Shown piece after piece: positions 35,509 to 44,377 of a DNA stretch of 54,816 nucleotides (positions are counted from its first letter, which is position 1; each line of letters starts with the position of its first letter). Source of the stretch: CAVVXX01 sp052389895 (GTDB taxonomy: Bacteria > Pseudomonadota > Alphaproteobacteria > Micropepsales > Micropepsaceae); contig JBQTHM010000015.1 of assembly GCA_052389895.1 (NCBI GenBank), positions 1-54,816 on the forward strand, read 5' to 3'. The position numbers and the translations under genes were made by a program. Under the pieces are notes generated by a model. It made no database searches. It worked only from the letters and a program-made list of their open reading frames with translations, and was not told where the DNA came from.

Positions 35509-36516
35509 CTACACGGGGCCGGATTGCGGCACCAGCACGGCTGCGCCGGCAAGCCGGCCTGCGCGCAAATCGGCAAGCGCGTCGTTGGCGCTTTCCAGGG
35601 GATAGACGACGGTCTCGCAGCGCACCGGCACCTTGGGCACGAGCGCAAGGAATTCCTCGGCGTCGCGCCGCGTAAGGTTGGCCACTGAGCGAAGCACCTT
35701 TTCCTTCCAAAGCAGCGCATAGGGAAACGATGGAATGTCGCTCATATGGATACCGCCGCACACGATTGTTCCGCCCGGCCGCACTGCCGCCAGCGCGGCG
35801 GGAACGAGCTCACCCGCAGGCGCAAAGATGATTGCCGCCAGCGGCTCGGGCGGCCGTTCGCTGGAGCTACCCGCCCATCTGGCGCCCAGGCGCATGGCAA
35901 AGTCTCGCGCCGGCGCATCGCCCGGCCGCACAAAGGCATAGATATCCTGTCCGCGATTGCGCGCGATTTGCGCGACTATGTGCGCAGCCGCGCCGAAGCC
36001 GTAAATGCCCAGCCGTCTGCCTTCGCCTGCCATTTTCAGCGCGCGCCAGCCGATCATGCCCGCGCACAGCAATGGCGCCGCCTCAACATCCGAATAGGAC
36101 TTCGGCAGCGGAAATACATAACGGGCGTCGGCATAGGTGAGGTCGGCAAAACCGCCATCGATCTGATAGCCGGTGAAGCGTGCGTTGGGGCACAGGTTCT
36201 CTTCGCCGCGTAGACAGAATTCGCATCGCCCGCACGTCCAGCCGAGCCATGGCACGCCCACGCGGTCGCCCGGCTTAACGCCGGTCACGCCCGAACCTGC
36301 CGCCTCGACATGACCTACGATCTCGTGCCCGGGCACGATCGGCAATTTCGGATTCGGCAACTCGCCGTCGACGACATGAAGGTCAGTTCGGCAAACGGCG
36401 CATGCGGCAACCCGCAGGCGCACTTCGCCTGCGCGCGGCGGGCGCTCCGCCAGCGTCACATGCCTGAGCGGCATGCGGGGCTTTTCAAGCTGCATTGCAT
36501 ATGGCGTAGATGACAT
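35509..36516 (-). CDS. Zinc-dependent alcohol dehydrogenase
   Basis: This 335-residue medium-chain dehydrogenase has CAVCRTDLHVVDG with a catalytic zinc cysteine, VPGHEIVGHVEAAG, the four structural-zinc cysteines in CGRCEFCLRGEENLC, and the nucleotide-binding LGIYGFGAAAH. It falls in the group that oxidises simple primary alcohols or reduces aldehydes. It may be co-transcribed with the SDR and folB. Its start region overlaps possible upstream starts of divergent glnD. Confidence 0.9.
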   Translation of the reverse strand: MSSTPYAMQLEKPRMPLRHVTLAERPPRAGEVRLRVAACAVCRTDLHVVDGELPNPKLPIVPGHEIVGHVEAAGSGVTGVKPGDRVGVPWLGWTCGRCEFCLRGEENLCPNARFTGYQIDGGFADLTYADARYVFPLPKSYSDVEAAPLLCAGMIGWRALKMAGEGRRLGIYGFGAAAHIVAQIARNRGQDIYAFVRPGDAPARDFAMRLGARWAGSSSERPPEPLAAIIFAPAGELVPAALAAVRPGGTIVCGGIHMSDIPSFPYALLWKEKVLRSVANLTRRDAEEFLALVPKVPVRCETVVYPLESANDALADLRAGRLAGAAVLVPQSGPV

Positions 36517-36575
36517 ACGACTTGCCTTTGGCAGCCGAGCGTCATTCTATGCCGGAAATCCTGGAAAGGCAGTCC

Positions 36576-39329
36576 ATGCAAGGCGGTCCCGCCGAAATTC
36601 CCCTTCGCGCCGCTTCGTTCGATGGCGATGCGGTGAGGCGCGATCTCGCATCGCTTGCGCGCGCGCACGCGCGCCAGCCCGAGCGCCTGCGCACCGCCGC
36701 GCTGGCCAGCGTGCGGGGCGGATTTACGGCCGCACGCGAGCGCATCCGCAAGAACCTGGAAGCGGGCGTCATGCCGGGATTGGCGGCGGCCCGCGCGCTT
36801 TCGGCGCTGCAGGACGACGTGATCGTTATCCTGATCGAATTCGCCACTCGGCATTTTTTCCCTTCAAGAGGCAGTACCGACCGGCTCTGCATCGCAGCTA
36901 CGGGCGGTTATGGTCGCGGCCTGCTGGCGCCGTTTTCGGACGTCGATCTTCTTTTTCTCGTACCCGAGAAAGCGCCCGCCTGGTGCGAGAACGTGACCGA
37001 ATTCGTTCTCGTCGCGCTGTGGGACCTAGGGCTCAAGGCCGGCCATGCTACGCGAACGCCCGCCGAATGCATCGAGTTGGCGCAGGAAGATATGACAATC
37101 CGGACCGCGCTGATGGAGGCGCGCTTTCTGCTGGGCGATCGCGCACTCTTCGATGAGTTTTCCGGAAAATTCTGGAAGGATGTCGCCAGCGGCAATGGCA
37201 GGGATTTCGTCGAGGCAAAGCTGGAAGAGCGCGACACGCGCCATATCCGCCAGGGCGAAAGCCGTTACCTGGTCGAGCCCAATCTGAAGGAGGGAAAAGG
37301 CGGTCTGCGCGACCTGCAGACTCTCTACTGGATCGGCAAATATCTTTACCGCGTGCAGGCCCTGGAAGACCTCATGGGGCAGGGCGTGTTCACGCCGGAG
37401 GAATTCCGCACCTTTCAGAAGGCGGAGGCATTCCTCTGGGACGTGCGCTGCCACCTGCATTACGTCGCTGGGCGCGCGGAGGAACGTATCTCGTTCGATT
37501 TGCAGCCCGCGCTGGCGCGCGCCATGGGGTATGACGACAAAGAGGCGTACCGCGCTGTCGAACGCTTCATGCGCAATTTCTTTCTCGTGGCCAAGGACGT
37601 GGGCGATCTCACGCGAATCTTTTGCGCCATGCTGGAAGAGCAAAACCGCAAGACGCGGCCTGGCTTCACGGGAGTGCTTTCGGGCCTGCGCTTTCGTCCC
37701 GACGACGACTTCGGCATTGATGGCGGGCGGCTTGCGGCGCGTGCAGGCCTGTTCGAAAAAAATCCCGTCGATCTCATCCGCCTCTTTCATCTGGCGGATG
37801 CGAAGGCCGTGGACATCCATCCGACAACGTTGCATGCGGTGACGCGTTCGCTCGATCGGATCGATGATCGCCTGCGCGAAAACGCGGAAGCCAACCGGCT
37901 GTTTCTGGAGATCGTTTCGTCCCGGCACCATCCGGAACAGGCGCTGCGCCGCATGAACGAGGCGGGCGTATTAGGGCGCTTTCTTCCCGAATTCGGGCAC
38001 GTGGTCGCGCTCATGCAGTTCAACATGTACCACCACTACACGGTGGACGAGCACACGCTGCATGCGATCGGCAACCTTGCCGCCATCGAGCGCGGCGAGC
38101 GCAGGAAGGATCATCCTCTCGCCAGCGACCTCATCAAGCGGGTGAAGGCGCGCGAGGCGCTATACCTTGCCATGTTGCTGCACGATACCGCCAAAGGCAG
38201 ACCGGGAGACCATTCCGAACAGGGCGCCGTGCTTGCAGGCAATGTCTGCCTGCGCCTTGGTATTGCGCCGGCCGACCGTGAAGACGTGGTGTGGCTCGTG
38301 CGCAATCACCTGCTGATGAGCGACGTGGCGCAGCGGCGCGATGTGGGCGACCCGCAGACGGTGAAAAATTTCGTCCGCGCCGTACAGTCGCCGGAGCGGT
38401 TGCGGCTGCTTTTGCTTCTGACGGTTGCCGACATCCGCGCCGTAGGACCCGGCGTGTGGAACGGCTGGAAAGGACAGTTGCTGCGCGAGCTCTATGCCGA
38501 AGCCGAAGCGCTGATAAGTGCGGGTGATGCCACACCCGTGCGCACGAGCCGGATTGCCGAGGCAAAAGAAGCGCTCGCCGCCAGGCTTCGCCACCTGCCG
38601 AGACCGAGGCGCGAGCACGCCTTGAGCCGCCACCTTGACTCGTACTGGCTCGCCTTTGACACGGAGGCGCATGAGCGCCACGCACGGCTGATGACGACGG
38701 CCGACGACGCAGGCGAGACCGTAGCGGTGGATGCGCGCAGCGACGATTTCCGCGCCGTCACCGAAATCATCATCTACACGCGCGATCACCCGGGGCTATT
38801 CTCCCAGCTTGCGGGCGCAATTTCGGTGTCGCGCGGGAACATCGTGGACGCCAAATTCTTCGCGACCGCCGACGGCTTCGCATTGGACGTATTTTCGGTG
38901 CAGGATACGGAGGGCGGCCCTTTTGGCGACGCGGCCCGCGTTGCGCGGCTCAAGCGGACGATCGCAAAAACTTTGGCCGGCGATATTCTTCCGCGTGACG
39001 TCCTTGCACAGCGCCTCGTTGAAAAGCGCGCCAGCGCCTTTCGCGTCAGCCCGCGCGTGCTGTTCGACAACGAGGCGTCGGTGGCCTCGTCTGTCGTCGA
39101 GGTGGAGGGCGCCGACCGTCCGGGCCTGCTTTACGAGCTCACACGCGCGCTCTTCGAATCCGGCCTCGGCATTGCGTCGGCCATCATCGCCACCTATGGC
39201 GAGCGCGTGGTCGACGTCTTCTATGTTCGTGACCAGTTCGGCCACAAGATAACCCACCCCGAACGCATTGCCGCTGTGGAGGCGCGCCTGCTGGCATCCC
39301 TTGAGGGCCGCGCGGCTGCCGGGGCTTGA
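36576..39329 (+). CDS. glnD: [Protein-PII] uridylyltransferase / uridylyl-removing enzyme
   Basis: GlnD senses glutamine and modifies PII to set nitrogen assimilation. Domains in order are the nucleotidyltransferase (GGYGRGLLAPFSDVDLLFLV), the linker with EPNLKEGKGGLRDLQTLYWI, the HD hydrolase (YLAMLLHDTAKGRPGDHSEQ) and two C-terminal ACT domains (about ITEIIIYTRDHPGLFSQL and VEGADRPGLLYELT). I chose ATG 36576 because GGAAAGG lies six bases before it. ATG 36549 and 36510 are alternatives, the last overlapping the divergent dehydrogenase. About 917 residues, normal for the class. Confidence 0.95.
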   Translation: MQGGPAEIPLRAASFDGDAVRRDLASLARAHARQPERLRTAALASVRGGFTAARERIRKNLEAGVMPGLAAARALSALQDDVIVILIEFATRHFFPSRGSTDRLCIAATGGYGRGLLAPFSDVDLLFLVPEKAPAWCENVTEFVLVALWDLGLKAGHATRTPAECIELAQEDMTIRTALMEARFLLGDRALFDEFSGKFWKDVASGNGRDFVEAKLEERDTRHIRQGESRYLVEPNLKEGKGGLRDLQTLYWIGKYLYRVQALEDLMGQGVFTPEEFRTFQKAEAFLWDVRCHLHYVAGRAEERISFDLQPALARAMGYDDKEAYRAVERFMRNFFLVAKDVGDLTRIFCAMLEEQNRKTRPGFTGVLSGLRFRPDDDFGIDGGRLAARAGLFEKNPVDLIRLFHLADAKAVDIHPTTLHAVTRSLDRIDDRLRENAEANRLFLEIVSSRHHPEQALRRMNEAGVLGRFLPEFGHVVALMQFNMYHHYTVDEHTLHAIGNLAAIERGERRKDHPLASDLIKRVKAREALYLAMLLHDTAKGRPGDHSEQGAVLAGNVCLRLGIAPADREDVVWLVRNHLLMSDVAQRRDVGDPQTVKNFVRAVQSPERLRLLLLLTVADIRAVGPGVWNGWKGQLLRELYAEAEALISAGDATPVRTSRIAEAKEALAARLRHLPRPRREHALSRHLDSYWLAFDTEAHERHARLMTTADDAGETVAVDARSDDFRAVTEIIIYTRDHPGLFSQLAGAISVSRGNIVDAKFFATADGFALDVFSVQDTEGGPFGDAARVARLKRTIAKTLAGDILPRDVLAQRLVEKRASAFRVSPRVLFDNEASVASSVVEVEGADRPGLLYELTRALFESGLGIASAIIATYGERVVDVFYVRDQFGHKITHPERIAAVEARLLASLEGRAAAGA

Positions 39330-39364
39330 AGCCCGGCCAGCGAACGGCGATAAGGCGCGCACCC

Positions 39365-40384
39365 ATGAGCGGCGCAGCCAAACACAAACCGCTGGTTTTT
39401 TCCGGCATGCAGCCCACCAACACGCTGCATCTGGGAAATTATCTCGGCGCGCTGAAAAACTGGGTGAAGTTGCAGGAAAAAATGCCCTGCATCTATTGCG
39501 TGGTGGACATGCACGCCATCACGGTCTGGATCGAACCCAAACAGCTCGCTCAGGCTACGCGCGAGGTTACCGCGGCCTATATTGCGGCCGGCGTGGACCC
39601 CGGCCGCTCCATCCTGTTCGCGCAGTCCCAGGTGCCCGAGCACGCGGAGCTTGCCTGGATCTTCAGCTGCGTGGCGCGGCTCGGCTGGCTCGACCGCATG
39701 ACGCAATTCAAGGAAAAGATGGGCAAGCACAAGGAGCGCTCGTCCGTCGGGCTTTACGTTTATCCCACGCTGATGGCGGCGGACATCCTGGCCTACAAGG
39801 CCACCCACGTGCCGGTGGGCGAGGACCAGAAGCAGCACCTGGAGCTCACGCGCGACATCGCGCAAAAATTCAATGCCGATTTCAACGCGCCCGATTTCTT
39901 TCCGCTCCCCGCGCCCGTGATCACGGGCCATGGCACGCGCGTGATGAGCCTGCGCGACGGGCAGAAGAAGATGTCGAAATCCGATGAGTCCGAATACTCG
40001 CGCATTAATCTCACGGACGACGCGGACACGATTGCGTTGAAAATCCGCAAGGCGCGCACCGATCCCGACCCGCTGCCGCAAGCCATGGAAGGCCTGAAGG
40101 GCCGGCCGGAAGCAGAAAACCTGGTCAACATTTTCGCCGCGCTTTCCGACGAGGCGCCCGAACGCGTGCTGGCCGATTACCGGGGCGCCCAGTTTTCCAA
40201 ATTCAAGGACGCGCTGGCGGATTTGGCCGTCACCAAGCTTACGCCGATGGCGAGCGAAATGCGCCGCCTGCTCGCCGCCCCCGATGAGATCGACCGTATC
40301 TTGCGCACCGGAGCCGAAAGGGCACGCGCGATTTCCGCCTCTGTCGTGGCCGATGTGCGCCGGCTCGTTGGATTTCTCCGTTGA
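39365..40384 (+). CDS. trpS: Tryptophanyl-tRNA synthetase
   Basis: TrpS charges tRNA-Trp. The 339-residue class I synthetase has FSGMQPTNTLHLGNYLGAL carrying the HIGH-like signature, DMHAITV, ADILAYKATHVPVGEDQKQH and the KMSKS loop in KKMSKSDES. The start at 39365 lies 36 bases after glnD. Its stop overlaps the next start (TGATG), so the DUF2333 gene is likely on the same message. Confidence 0.97.
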   Translation: MSGAAKHKPLVFSGMQPTNTLHLGNYLGALKNWVKLQEKMPCIYCVVDMHAITVWIEPKQLAQATREVTAAYIAAGVDPGRSILFAQSQVPEHAELAWIFSCVARLGWLDRMTQFKEKMGKHKERSSVGLYVYPTLMAADILAYKATHVPVGEDQKQHLELTRDIAQKFNADFNAPDFFPLPAPVITGHGTRVMSLRDGQKKMSKSDESEYSRINLTDDADTIALKIRKARTDPDPLPQAMEGLKGRPEAENLVNIFAALSDEAPERVLADYRGAQFSKFKDALADLAVTKLTPMASEMRRLLAAPDEIDRILRTGAERARAISASVVADVRRLVGFLR

Positions 40385-41418
40385 TGGATTCCGGACAGGC
40401 GTTACGTCAACTGGCCCGCGACGTGCGGGCCGCGGTCGTGAATGGATTTGCCTGGCTGCGCCGCATCACCGGCGCGGGCGCAAGACGCGTGGCGCAGTGG
40501 GCGGAAGAACGCGAAGGCCCTGTCGCCGCCATCGCAAGCCTCAGCGGCAAATGGCGCGCCGTGGTCCTCGTCGTTCTCGTGGTTGTTTTGATCTATCCCT
40601 GCGCGGCATGGTGGGCGAGCACGATCGACGACGACGCCGGCTTCGGCGCGGCTGCAAAATCGCTCAGGCCGGGCGAAAGCCTCATGGTCGCCAACATCGC
40701 AGCGCTCATCGAGCGCGAAGTGAACGAAAACGGCTGGACGCCGAACGACACCTTTCTCTGGCCCACCGCCCTGCTCGACAACATGCCGCATTTCCAGGAA
40801 GGGATACTGACCGCGCTCGCCCACGCGACGGCGAAGCTCGCGGGTAACGATCCCGAACTGCAGGAAGCGGCAGAGCAGCTCGCCTATCCGCCGGACGTCT
40901 GGGTGTGGCGGCCATCCGCCTCGCTCTGGCCGGCGAGTTCGGAGCATAAGTACCGTTCCGCCGTCGAAGCCTTGCGCCGCTACAATGCGCGGCTTGCCCC
41001 GGTGGCTTCGGTGCGGCGTAATCCGCGCTTCCTGTCTGCGCTGCTGGCGCAGGCGGCTGCCGATATGGACGCGCTGTCGGCCTCGATCAACGCACATCTC
41101 GACGCGCGCACCGGCTTTTTCATCAGCAGCAGCGCCGATGACCTGTTCTATACCGCCAAAGGTCAACAGTACGGCTATTACATCGTGCTCAAGGGCGCCG
41201 AGCGCGATTTCGCCGACACCATCCGGACGCACGGCCTTTCCGTGCCATGGCGCCAGATGATGAACAGCCTGCGCCATGGGGCAACGCTGCGGCCCTGGTT
41301 CGTCATGAATGGTTCGCCGGACAGTCTCGTATTTCCGTGCCCGCTTTGCGGCGAAGGGTATTATCTGTTGCGCGCACAGCTGCAGATGCGCGAAATGGCA
41401 TCGGCATTGCGAAAATGA
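40384..41418 (+). CDS. DUF2333 family membrane-anchored protein
   Basis: This 344-residue protein has an N-terminal cytoplasmic stretch, one membrane segment (about 62-80, VVLVVLVVVLIYPCAAWW) and a large periplasmic domain with MVANIAALIEREVNENGWTP, VWRPSASLWPASSEHKY and the C-terminal CPLCGEGYYLLRAQ. These match DUF2333. Function unknown; the ATG overlaps the trpS stop by one base. Confidence 0.87.
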   Translation: MDSGQALRQLARDVRAAVVNGFAWLRRITGAGARRVAQWAEEREGPVAAIASLSGKWRAVVLVVLVVVLIYPCAAWWASTIDDDAGFGAAAKSLRPGESLMVANIAALIEREVNENGWTPNDTFLWPTALLDNMPHFQEGILTALAHATAKLAGNDPELQEAAEQLAYPPDVWVWRPSASLWPASSEHKYRSAVEALRRYNARLAPVASVRRNPRFLSALLAQAAADMDALSASINAHLDARTGFFISSSADDLFYTAKGQQYGYYIVLKGAERDFADTIRTHGLSVPWRQMMNSLRHGATLRPWFVMNGSPDSLVFPCPLCGEGYYLLRAQLQMREMASALRK

Positions 41419-41457
41419 CTGTCTCTTTGAAATCGTGGCGTCGCGGATAGCGCGTCG

Positions 41458-41790
41458 CTAGATGGTCTTCGTCTGTTCGCGTGCCCAGGCGAGGTAGTCG
41501 GGATTGCCGCCTTCGATGGGCAGCATGAGAAAACAGGGCGTTGTGTAGGGGTGCAGGGGCCGCAGCGCCGCCGCGACGTCCTCGAATCGCGCCCGTCGCG
41601 TTTTCACGAACATGGCGACTTCGCGCGTTTCCTCCCGCTTGCCCTGCCACTCATAGACCGACGTCATGGGAGGATAGATGTTCACGCAAGCCGCAAGCCG
41701 CGTGTCGATCAGCACGCGTGCGGCCGAAAGCGCGGCTTGGCCGTCGGGAAAAGTGGAATAAAGAAAGCAGAATTCGGCATTCGCGGGCAT
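41458..41790 (-). CDS. cutA: CutA1 divalent-ion tolerance protein
   Basis: This 110-residue trimeric-fold protein has FLYSTFPDGQAALSAARVLI, AACVNIYPPMTSVYEWQGK, FVKTRRARFEDV and HPYTTPCFLML, the CutA1 signature. The family is linked to copper or divalent-ion tolerance, though the role is debated. I used ATG 41790; upstream sequence in the same frame has no family features. It is convergent with the DUF2333 gene and divergent from cydA. Confidence 0.93.
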   Translation of the reverse strand: MPANAEFCFLYSTFPDGQAALSAARVLIDTRLAACVNIYPPMTSVYEWQGKREETREVAMFVKTRRARFEDVAAALRPLHPYTTPCFLMLPIEGGNPDYLAWAREQTKTI

Positions 41791-41939
41791 GGCTGCGGTG
41801 GTCCCCGGTTCTGCGCGCAGCGCGACTCCCCCAAAGTATGGCAGATCGCGTCGCGCTATGCACAGGCAAGTGGAGGCGAAAGCCTGCTCGCGGCGCTTTC
41901 GCCGCATTAGGCTGGCGCAGTCCGCGGGGTGATTCCTCC

Positions 41940-43325
41940 ATGGATCTCGATCCACTCCTGCTGTCGCGGCTGCAATTCGCGTGGCTCGTCTCGTTCCATA
42001 TTTTGCTGCCGGCCTTCACGGTCGGGCTGGCCTCCTACATCGCCGTGCTCGAGGGCGTGCACTTCTTCAGCCGCCAGGAAATCTATTTCCGCATCTCGAA
42101 TTTCTGGATCCGGATTTTTGCCGTCTCCTTCGGCATGGGCGTCGTCTCGGGCGTGGTCATGCCCTTCCAGTTCGGCACCAACTGGAGCCGCTTTTCCGAC
42201 GCCACCGCGAATGTGTTGTCGCCGCTTCTTGCCTATGAAGGGCTGACGGCTTTTTTCCTGGAGGCCACCTTCCTCGGCGTTCTTCTGTTCGGGCGCAAGC
42301 TGGTTCCGCGCTGGGCGCATTTCGTTTCCGCCCTCATGGTCGCGCTGGGCACGCTCATTTCAACGTTCTGGATTCTTTCGGCCAACAGCTGGATGCAGAC
42401 ACCGGCGGGTCACACCATCGTGGACGGCCGCTTCTTCCCGGCCGATTGGATGGCGATCATTTTCAATCCATCCTTCCCCTACCGGTTTTTGCACACTGTC
42501 ATCGCCTTCTACATCACCACGGGCTTCGTCGTTGCCGCGGTCGGCGCCTATCACCTGTTGCGCCATACGTTCCGCGAGGAAGGCCGCATCATGGTCTCCA
42601 TGGCCTTCTGGCTTCTCGCCGTTCTGGTGCCCGTGCAGATTGCCGTAGGCGATCTGCACGGCCTCAACACGCTGGAGCACCAGCCTGCGAAGCTGGCCGC
42701 GATCGAGGGCAGCTGGACAACGCAGGCGCACGCGCCGCTTACGCTTTTTGCGCTCCCGGATCAGGAGGCCGAAACCAATCGCTATGCGCTGGATGTGCCG
42801 GAGTTGGGCAGCATCATCCTCCGGCATGACGCGGAAGGCGTGGTGCCCGGCCTCAAGGATGTTCCGAAAGACGAACGCCCGCCGGTCGCCATCACCTTTT
42901 TTGCTTTCCGCATCATGGTGGCGATCGGTCTCGTTATGCTTGCCATCGTCATCGCCTCCATCGTGCTTCGCATCCGCCGCCGCCTGTACGATACGCCGTG
43001 GTTTCTCCGCACTTGCCTGTACGCTGCGCCGCTCGGCTTCCTTGCAATTCTCGCTGGCTGGACGACGACGGAAGTGGGCCGCCAGCCGTGGACGGTTTAC
43101 GGCCTCATGCGCACGGCCGATTCCGTTTCGCCCTCGCTTACGGGCGGCGACGTAATGCTGTCGCTCGCGGGATATATGATCGTCTACCTCGTCATGTTCC
43201 CCGCCGGGCTGTTTCTCATGTTGCGCATGGTACGGCGCGGCATGCCGGCCGCTATTGAAGAAGCGCCGGTGGAAAGCGGCCGGCCGCGGGCGCCTGTGGT
43301 TGCGCCGCCGGAGGTTTCGGCATGA
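41940..43325 (+). CDS. cydA: Cytochrome bd-type ubiquinol oxidase subunit I (CIO type)
   Basis: Subunit I holds haems b558, b595 and d. The 461-residue membrane protein has the N-terminal haem histidine in RLQFAWLVSFHILLP, paired glutamates in YEGLTAFFLEATF, a second histidine in FLHTVIAFYITTG, the methionine in FFAFRIMVAIG, the quinol-loop KLAAIEGSW and GRQPW. The short quinol loop points to the cyanide-insensitive type. A GGCGAAAG...CTTTCGCC hairpin (41875-41903) lies 37 bases before the ATG. Works with CydB as a high-affinity oxidase. Confidence 0.94.
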   Translation: MDLDPLLLSRLQFAWLVSFHILLPAFTVGLASYIAVLEGVHFFSRQEIYFRISNFWIRIFAVSFGMGVVSGVVMPFQFGTNWSRFSDATANVLSPLLAYEGLTAFFLEATFLGVLLFGRKLVPRWAHFVSALMVALGTLISTFWILSANSWMQTPAGHTIVDGRFFPADWMAIIFNPSFPYRFLHTVIAFYITTGFVVAAVGAYHLLRHTFREEGRIMVSMAFWLLAVLVPVQIAVGDLHGLNTLEHQPAKLAAIEGSWTTQAHAPLTLFALPDQEAETNRYALDVPELGSIILRHDAEGVVPGLKDVPKDERPPVAITFFAFRIMVAIGLVMLAIVIASIVLRIRRRLYDTPWFLRTCLYAAPLGFLAILAGWTTTEVGRQPWTVYGLMRTADSVSPSLTGGDVMLSLAGYMIVYLVMFPAGLFLMLRMVRRGMPAAIEEAPVESGRPRAPVVAPPEVSA

Positions 43326-44323
43326 TCGACTTCGTTCCGCTCTGGACGCTCATTCTCGGCCTCGGCGTGTTTCTTTACGTGCTGCTCGACGGTTTCGACC
43401 TCGGCGTGGGCATTCTTTACCGCTTCGCGCCCGACACGAATTCGCGCAATCTGGTCATGAATTCCATCGCCCCGGTCTGGGATGGCAACGAGACCTGGCT
43501 GGTGCTGGGCGGCGTCGGGCTTTTCGCGGCGTTCCCGCTGGCCTTCGCCGTGATCATGCCCGCCGTCTATTTCCCCATCATGGTCATGCTGCTGGCGTTG
43601 ATCTTTCGCGGCGTGGCCTTCGAGTTCCGCTTTCGCGAGGCCGAACACCGCACCTTCTGGGATCATGCCTTTCACTACGGCTCGCTGATCGCCACCTTTT
43701 CCCAGGGCGTCGTGCTCGGGGCCTTCGTGCAGGGGTTCGAAGTAGAAGGCCGCCATTTCGCGGGCGGGTCGTTCGATTTTTTGACGCCGTTTTCGCTCTT
43801 CACTGGCGCGGCGCTTGTCTTTGGCTACGCGTTGCTGGGCGCGGGCTGGCTCATCCTCAAGACGGAAGGCGAGCTGCAAAAACTCGCGCGCAGGCTGGGG
43901 CGTTGGTGCCTGCTCGGCACGCTGGCGGCGATCGGCATCGTGAGCCTGTGGACGCCGCTGATGAATGCGGAAATTGCCGAGCGCTGGTTCAGCTGGCCCA
44001 ACATCGCTTTCCTTTCGCCCGTGCCCATCATCACGCTCGGGATCGCGCTTGCCGAATGGCGTGCGCTCGAAGGCAAGGCGGAATTCGCTCCCTTCGTCGG
44101 CGCCGTCGGCCTTTTCGTGATGTCCTACATCGGTATTGCCATCAGCCTGTGGCCGATGATCGTGCCCTATCACTACACGCTGTGGGACGCCGCCTCCTCG
44201 CCCGATACGCAGGTGTTCATGCTGCTGGGTACGCTGTTCCTGCTACCCATTATTCTTGTCTACACGGGCTGGTCGTACTGGGTCTTCCGCGGCAAGGTGC
44301 GCGCCGACATCGGCTACCACTGA
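43322..44323 (+). CDS. cydB: Cytochrome bd-type ubiquinol oxidase subunit II
   Basis: Subunit II stabilises the haems of CydA. The 333-residue protein has about eight or nine helices, the LLDGFDLGVGILYRF and WDGNETWLVLGG motifs at the start, and SWPNIAFLSPVPI later. It overlaps the cydA stop by four bases. No cydX-like small gene or cydCD transporter follows; the next gene is convergent katG, with a strong hairpin between. Confidence 0.95.
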   Translation: MIDFVPLWTLILGLGVFLYVLLDGFDLGVGILYRFAPDTNSRNLVMNSIAPVWDGNETWLVLGGVGLFAAFPLAFAVIMPAVYFPIMVMLLALIFRGVAFEFRFREAEHRTFWDHAFHYGSLIATFSQGVVLGAFVQGFEVEGRHFAGGSFDFLTPFSLFTGAALVFGYALLGAGWLILKTEGELQKLARRLGRWCLLGTLAAIGIVSLWTPLMNAEIAERWFSWPNIAFLSPVPIITLGIALAEWRALEGKAEFAPFVGAVGLFVMSYIGIAISLWPMIVPYHYTLWDAASSPDTQVFMLLGTLFLLPIILVYTGWSYWVFRGKVRADIGYH

Positions 44324-44328
44324 AAAAA

Positions 44329-44355
44329 GGCGGCCGCGAGCACCTCGCAGCCGCC
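44329..44355 (-). terminator. Strong hairpin between cydB and katG
   Basis: The stem GGCGGC-C-GCGAG pairs with CTCGC-A-GCCGCC around a CAC loop. On the minus strand it is followed by TTTTTT (44328-44323), giving an intrinsic terminator for katG; on the plus strand only AAAAC follows, so it ends cydAB less well. Confidence 0.85.
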
Positions 44356-44377
44356 AAAACACATCGCAACGGGCGTT

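Noticed and set aside
43184..44173. A 329-codon minus-strand frame opposite cydB
   Set aside because: Its charged, low-complexity composition is what a membrane protein gene gives when read backwards.
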